A program made the translations under genes and the position numbers. Source: Marinobacter segnicrescens (GTDB taxonomy: Bacteria > Pseudomonadota > Gammaproteobacteria > Pseudomonadales > Oleiphilaceae). Taken from it: a stretch of 47,329 bases of DNA. The DNA is taken from positions 1 to 47,329 of the forward strand of contig NZ_FOHZ01000020.1 in assembly GCF_900111555.1 (NCBI RefSeq), read 5' to 3'. The notes under the pieces are model-generated. The model did no database searches and was not told the DNA's origin. It saw only the letters and a program-made list of their open reading frames with translations. Shown piece after piece: positions 43,890 through 47,329 of the stretch; position 1 is the stretch's first letter, and each line of letters begins with the position of its first letter.

Positions 43890-44753
43890 ATGATAAGCCG
43901 CTCTTCTTTGCTATCGCTTTTCGCCGCGATGCTTTACCTGGGTTCGATCCAGTCACATGCAATGCCCATTGACCTACTGCTTGAGTCCAACGATGACAGT
44001 GGTGCCGGGAATGAACTCTTCCTTGCCAATTTTGACGGTTACCAAAGCCTGATAGATGCCACTATCAACAGTAGTTCATTTTCTCAATTGAACATCAATT
44101 CGAACTTCAGTTCTGGCGGCTTGGCCTTCGACGGCTCGTCCTATCAGTTACTGCTTGAATCCGATGTGGACGGCAACGCCGGGAACGAAGTCTTCCTGGC
44201 CAGTTTCGACAGCTTCCAAAGCTTGCTGGACGGCACTGTCGCCAGCAGTTCGTTTTCACAGCTGAACATCAATCCAAACTTCAGTGCGGGTGGTTTGGCC
44301 TTCGACGGTTCCTCCTACCAGTTACTGCTTGAATCCGATGTGGATAGCGGTGCCGGAAACGAAATTTTCCTGGCCGGTTTCGACAGCTTCCAAAGCCTGC
44401 TGGACGGTACTGTCGCCAGCAGCTCGTTTTCACAGTTGAACATCAATTCAAACTTCAGTGCGGGTGGTTTGGCCTTCGACGGCTCGTCCTATCAGTTACT
44501 GCTTGAATCCGATATGGACAGCGGCGCCGGGAACGAAATCTTCCTGGCCAGTTTCGATGATTTCCAAGACCTGCTGGATGGCATTATCGCCGACAGCTCG
44601 TTCTCACAGCTGAACATTAATTCAAACTTCAGCGCTGGTGGTCTGGTCGCCTATGTTCCTGATGGCCCAGTGGAGGTGCCAGAACCCGCCTCATGGGCAT
44701 TATTGATGTTCGGACTTGGGACCCTGATGCTGAGGAGGCGCAGGACCCGTTGA
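43890..44753 (+). CDS. PEP-CTERM protein built of four 58-aa repeats
   Basis: 287 aa from ATG 43890 (GGGGGAC upstream). Signal peptide about 1-24 (ending QSHA). Four tandem repeats of 58 residues (174 bp each) begin at residues 30, 88, 146 and 204 (43977, 44151, 44325, 44499). Each has LLLESD-V-D-SGAGNE-IFLASFD, then SSSFSQLNINSNFSAGGLAFDG; the Asp-rich loops could bind calcium. The C-terminus VPEPASWALLMFGLGTLMLRRRR is a PEP-CTERM sorting signal for the exosortase EpsH/XrtA system, which anchors or exports proteins with exopolysaccharide. No exosortase is in the window. The near-identical units suggest recent tandem duplication. Confidence 0.93.
   Translation: MISRSSLLSLFAAMLYLGSIQSHAMPIDLLLESNDDSGAGNELFLANFDGYQSLIDATINSSSFSQLNINSNFSSGGLAFDGSSYQLLLESDVDGNAGNEVFLASFDSFQSLLDGTVASSSFSQLNINPNFSAGGLAFDGSSYQLLLESDVDSGAGNEIFLAGFDSFQSLLDGTVASSSFSQLNINSNFSAGGLAFDGSSYQLLLESDMDSGAGNEIFLASFDDFQDLLDGIIADSSFSQLNINSNFSAGGLVAYVPDGPVEVPEPASWALLMFGLGTLMLRRRRTR
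43977..44650 (+). repeat. Four tandem 174-bp coding repeats
   Basis: Units start at 43977, 44151, 44325 and 44499, exactly 174 bp apart. The second and third are most alike at DNA level; the first and last are more divergent, and the last is cut short at the C-terminal linker. In-frame unit size means copy number can change without losing the frame. Confidence 0.92.
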
Positions 44754-44963
44754 TGGATAGCGGTGTTCTTGGCGCCTTTCTGGAACGGTAAAAATAGAAC
44801 TTACTGGTTTTCCCTGTGTCTTGATGGATTAGTACTCCCGAATAGCAGTGCCACCAATGACCTCCTTTAGCGCCGTAACAGGTACCTTTCCCTGATCGCA
44901 GCCAACCATTGGCCAACCAGTCTGCTAACCTGCCCATTCCACTGATGCGAACGGAGTACCTGC

Positions 44964-45632
44964 ATGATTACAGTCCATCACCTGAATAATTCTCGCTCAC
45001 AACGGGTTCTCTGGATACTGGAAGAACTGGACGTACCCTACGAGATACGGTTCTACGAGCGCGATCCCGAGACCATGCAGGCTCCGGAAAGCCTCAAGAA
45101 GGTACACCCGCTGGGTAAATCGCCGGTCATCACCGACGGCGACCTGGTGGTGGCGGAGTCCGGCCTTATCATTGACTACCTGGCCCGAACCTACGGCAAG
45201 GACACCATGCCCCCACCCGACAGTGGCCAGGCGTGGCTCGACTACAACTACTGGCTGCACTATGCCGAAGGCTCACTGATGCCGCCGCTGCTGATGCGCC
45301 TGGTGTTCGAAAAAGTCAAAACCAGCCCGATGCCGTTCTTTATCAAACCCGTGGCCAGGGGCATTGCTAATAAAACCAACCAGTCCTTCATCGGTCCGAT
45401 GATCAACACCCACATGGACTTTGTAGAGGCCCACCTGGCGCAGAACACCTGGTTCCTGGGTGACCGCCTCAGCGCGGCGGATTTCCAGATGAGCTTCCCC
45501 CTGGAAGCCTCCGTCGCCCGGGCCATCGTCGGCAACAACCGGCCCAACATCAACGCCTGGGTGGAGCGGGTCCATGCCCGGCCGGCTTATCAGCGGGGGC
45601 TTGAGAAGGGTGGGGAGTATGATTTTGCCTGA
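44964..45632 (+). CDS. Glutathione S-transferase
   Basis: 222 aa. N-terminal thioredoxin-like domain with SRSQRVLWILEELDVPYEIRFYERD, LGKSPVITDGDLVVAESGLIIDYLARTYG (the ES GSH-binding pair). Helical C-terminal domain with WFLGDRLSAADFQMSFPLEA (N-capping D). It conjugates or reduces with glutathione; the substrate is unknown. It is intact, in contrast with the GST pseudogene at 43.2-43.6 kb. Confidence 0.92.
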   Translation: MITVHHLNNSRSQRVLWILEELDVPYEIRFYERDPETMQAPESLKKVHPLGKSPVITDGDLVVAESGLIIDYLARTYGKDTMPPPDSGQAWLDYNYWLHYAEGSLMPPLLMRLVFEKVKTSPMPFFIKPVARGIANKTNQSFIGPMINTHMDFVEAHLAQNTWFLGDRLSAADFQMSFPLEASVARAIVGNNRPNINAWVERVHARPAYQRGLEKGGEYDFA

Positions 45633-45846
45633 GGGTAAGGGGCCCAGACCGAAACGCATCAAACCGGCAGTTCGATGATTTCTCCGGATACACGCTCTTC
45701 ACTCACTTTCAGCCGACCTACCGTACTGGGCAGCGTAAAACGCCGCGGCCCAGAACCACCCGGATTTCCTGTCCCGGATTTCCCTCGGTTTTCCCTGGGC
45801 GCGGGAACGCAAACCGGATCGGTGCAGGTGCTCAGTACCCAGACTG
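45633..45846. other. Gap with a possible minus-strand coding remnant
   Basis: A minus-strand stretch ending in a stop at about 45663 reads RRFTLPSTVGRLKVSEERVS then GEIIELPV. It has no start codon and is not recognised. It may be the last part of a decayed gene next to the DUF3010 gene. Confidence 0.25.
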
Positions 45847-46284
45847 TCAGCCGACAGCCGCCATATGCCCCACATAGGCCACGGTAAAGGCCGTTTCCTG
45901 AAAGGCCTTCAGCCCGGTCTCGGCAAAGGGTACCGGCTGTGGGTTGGCTGCGAGGGTAGACTTGATCAGTGCGGGTGGAAGTAACGCCACGTCCAGATCC
46001 AGTCCGGAAATCAGCTGGATGGCGGCCTCCAGCTTGAAGCTGACGGCGCCGCCGGCGAACTTGCCCTTCTGCATCCGCTCCTTGATGACAACACGGGACA
46101 CGCCGTGCTCGGCCATCAGGTCAGCGAAAGCCGACTGGAACTGCTTGAGATCTTCCCGGGTGTGGTTCCTGTTCAGCGACAGCTTGCGCAGCTTGGTCTC
46201 CGGCAGGCTGAACTGGCCGCGATCCAGGTTCAGTAAACAGACCACCGCATCGTTGCCGGTCAGTTCGACGCCACAGATCACCAT
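45847..46284 (-). CDS. DUF3010 family protein
   Basis: 145 aa from ATG 46284 (MVICGVELTGNDAVV) with GGAGAA upstream. VVIKERMQKGKFAGGAVSFKLEAAIQLI and the N-terminal ICGVELTGNDAVVCLLN are diagnostic for DUF3010, an RNase H-like fold family of unknown role. It follows the SEC-C gene by 19 bp, and the two are probably co-transcribed. Confidence 0.87.
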   Translation of the reverse strand: MVICGVELTGNDAVVCLLNLDRGQFSLPETKLRKLSLNRNHTREDLKQFQSAFADLMAEHGVSRVVIKERMQKGKFAGGAVSFKLEAAIQLISGLDLDVALLPPALIKSTLAANPQPVPFAETGLKAFQETAFTVAYVGHMAAVG

Positions 46285-46303
46285 ACTGTTCTCCTGACGG
46301 CGT

Positions 46304-46648
46304 TCAGCCGCAGCACTTCTTGAATTTGTTGCCACTGCCACAGGGACAGGGATCGTTCCGGGACGGGGCTTTTGCCGTGGTTACCGTCGCGCCTTTTCCG
46401 GAAAGGGCGGTCAGTTCACTGATGGACTCGACCGCTCCATCGCGAAGATCAACGGTAATGTTCGCATATAGCCTGGCCTCTGCCACCTGGGCTTCGAGCT
46501 CCTGCTTGCGGGCCTCGCTGGTAACCACCAGGTTCAGCGGGTATTTTTTGGTGCCCGCCTTCTTGCTGGCCTTGGTTTCAAAGCCGCCGTAATCGGTGTG
46601 GTGCTGGCGTGCGTCCTGGCGGCCCTTGTAGAAAAACTTGTCTGACAT
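46304..46648 (-). CDS. SEC-C / PBPRA1643-family metal-binding protein
   Basis: 114 aa. The N-terminal FFYKGRQDARQHHTDYGGFETK is that of the PBPRA1643 SWIM/SEC-C family. The C-terminus NDPCPCGSGNKFKKCCG is a SEC-C motif with Cys-Cys and His/Cys zinc ligands as in SecA. Function unknown. It precedes the DUF3010 gene in a two-gene unit. Confidence 0.87.
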   Translation of the reverse strand: MSDKFFYKGRQDARQHHTDYGGFETKASKKAGTKKYPLNLVVTSEARKQELEAQVAEARLYANITVDLRDGAVESISELTALSGKGATVTTAKAPSRNDPCPCGSGNKFKKCCG

Positions 46649-46787
46649 GCTGATATCCTGGTGAAAGGGAGGGTACCTGGGGCGCTCGATGAGGATGGGC
46701 CACTGGGCGGCGACGTTTTAGCACGCTTTCGACAACCGGGACAATCTCCTGCATGATTTTCAGGCTCATAATCATGTCCGCTGTCCT

Positions 46788-46803
46788 GGAGGATTAATAC
46801 TCC
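46788..46803. promoter_or_regulatory. Near-palindrome upstream of the CDGSH gene
   Basis: GGAGGATTAATACTCC (46788-46803) is palindromic in 14 of 16 positions and lies 15 bp above a TATACT (46819-46824), a possible -10. It may be an operator. The family is not recognised. Confidence 0.35.
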
Positions 46804-46848
46804 ATAACAGCAGGGCCGTATACTTTGTACACATTAAGGAGGCCGACC

Positions 46849-47028
46849 ATGAGCAACCCTATTATTGCAGACAACAAGCCGATGAAAGTGACGCTCGAAC
46901 AGGGTAAAAAGTATATGTTCTGCGCCTGCGGGCGTTCCAATGATCAACCCTTCTGCGACGGTTCCCACAAGGGTACCGTGAGGTGGACCCCATCAGTTGG
47001 ACAGCCTGAAGGTGCAGTTAAGCTCTGA
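46849..47028 (+). pseudogene. CDGSH iron-sulfur protein, truncated by IS3-type insertion
   Basis: The ATG at 46849 has AAGGAGG upstream. The first CDGSH motif is intact, CACGRSNDQPFCDGSHKGT (Cys-x-Cys...Cys-x-x-x-His ligands of a [2Fe-2S] cluster). After KGT the frame enters the IS (IS end at 46979) and adds about 16 foreign residues. Bacterial homologues with this start usually continue with a second CDGSH motif, so half of the protein is probably lost. One cluster site could still fold. Confidence 0.85.
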
Positions 47029-47329
47029 TCCGGCTGTATTCCCGGCTCAAGCTGCCAGGGTCATGGGTTGTTGGTAGTACACCTCATCCGGTGTTTGGTA
47101 ATCAAGGGTTTGGTGGTACCGGGCCTGATTGTAATGCCGGAAGTACCGGTGGAGCGCCTGCTTCAAGTGGCGTCCATCCTCGAAGGCTGTGAGGTAGACG
47201 CACTCGTGCTTGACGCTGCGCCAGAGCCGTTCCACGAAGATGTTGTCATGATAGCAGCCCTTGCCGTCCATGCTGATCCGAATGCCATGCTCCTTGAGAG
47301 CGCCTGTGAAGGCCTCACTGGTGAACTGG
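46979..47329 (-). mobile_element. IS3-family insertion sequence, one end (cut by window edge)
   Basis: The element starts with TGAGGTGGACCCC at 46979, a typical IS3-family terminal repeat (TG...GGACCCC). Its transposase gene is read towards this end, so this is the right (3') end of the element. The rest lies beyond the window. The insertion splits the CDGSH gene. The 3-bp or longer target duplication cannot be checked because the other end is not visible. Confidence 0.88.
47047..47329 (-). CDS. IS3-family transposase OrfB, C-terminal part
   Basis: The frame is open from the window edge to the stop near 47047 (about 93 residues). It reads QFTSEAFTGALKEHGIRISM at the edge, then DGKGCYHDNIFVERLWRSVKHE, with the last catalytic Glu of the DDE triad in VERLWRS, and HYNQARYHQTLDYQTPDEVYY. 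This is the rve integrase core C-terminus of IS3 OrfB. The first two catalytic acids are outside the window. Confidence 0.92.
   Translation of the reverse strand, partial: QFTSEAFTGALKEHGIRISMDGKGCYHDNIFVERLWRSVKHECVYLTAFEDGRHLKQALHRYFRHYNQARYHQTLDYQTPDEVYYQQPMTLAA

Noticed and set aside
45675..45887. A 70-codon plus-strand frame after the GST gene
   Set aside because: Low-complexity Pro/Arg/Ser composition, no ribosome site, overlaps the 3' end of DUF3010.
1..47329. CRISPR arrays, tRNA or rRNA genes
   Set aside because: No regularly spaced direct repeats and no cloverleaf or rRNA-like stretches were seen on either strand. The 174-bp repeats at 44 kb are coding.

Overview
The window reads as chromosomal DNA of a marine gammaproteobacterium, most likely Marinobacter or a close relative. 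This is inferred from the conserved ribF-ileS-lspA-fkpB-ispH-minor pilin order shared with Pseudomonas, the high GC content, and the set of accessory genes (BCCT transporter, arcDAC, guanidine-linked binding protein, PEP-CTERM protein). Both ends lie inside insertion sequences. The left edge holds the 5' part of an IS630-type element that cuts pilY1. The right edge holds an IS3-type element that cuts a CDGSH iron-sulfur gene. I see no rRNA, tRNA or CRISPR array.

Layout. At 0.2-5.1 kb, on the minus strand, is a type IV pilus minor pilin operon, fimT-pilV-pilW-pilX-pilY1, with pilY1 broken by the IS. At 5.3-11.3 kb, also minus, is the housekeeping operon ribF-ileS-lspA-fkpB-ispH, followed at 11.3-12.9 kb by murJ. 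rpsT lies divergently at 13.1 kb with its own leader and terminator. At 13.5-21.5 kb are a flavin reductase-like protein, a BCCT transporter, an AzlCD branched-chain amino acid exporter pair, and an arginine deiminase cluster (a YfcC-type transporter in the arcD position, arcA, arcC) that has no arcB. A PadR regulator sits divergent to a small DUF2306/YdhR pair, with two matching dyad operators between them. At 22-27.9 kb are single genes: DUF4112, a soluble four-PAS chemoreceptor, a DUF533 protein, a COG0523 GTPase, DUF2750 and a PmtA-like methyltransferase.

The most interesting region is 27.9-32.0 kb. A sigma-54 -24/-12 promoter is followed by a two-hairpin RNA whose two loops are both ACGA, the signature of the guanidine-II (mini-ykkC) riboswitch. 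It sits directly upstream of a translationally coupled operon: an Fe(II)/2-oxoglutarate oxygenase, a protein of unknown family and a GNAT-like protein. After a short gap comes a periplasmic binding protein of the kind linked to urea/guanidine carboxylase regions. No carboxylase, permease, ATPase or Gdx exporter lies alongside. The arrangement suggests a nitrogen-controlled, guanidine-responsive locus that handles guanidine or substituted guanidines by oxidation.

The rest (32-47 kb) is a mosaic of small genes: TM2, YidD-like, DUF4177, a membrane-anchored glutaredoxin, slyD, DUF938, an XRE/MmyB-type regulator facing a small membrane protein across a dyad, radD, an MscS channel, a TPR regulator facing a truncated haemoglobin, a GST pseudogene with a stop at codon 4, a PEP-CTERM protein made of four 174-bp repeats, an intact GST, DUF3010, a SEC-C protein, and the IS-cut CDGSH gene.
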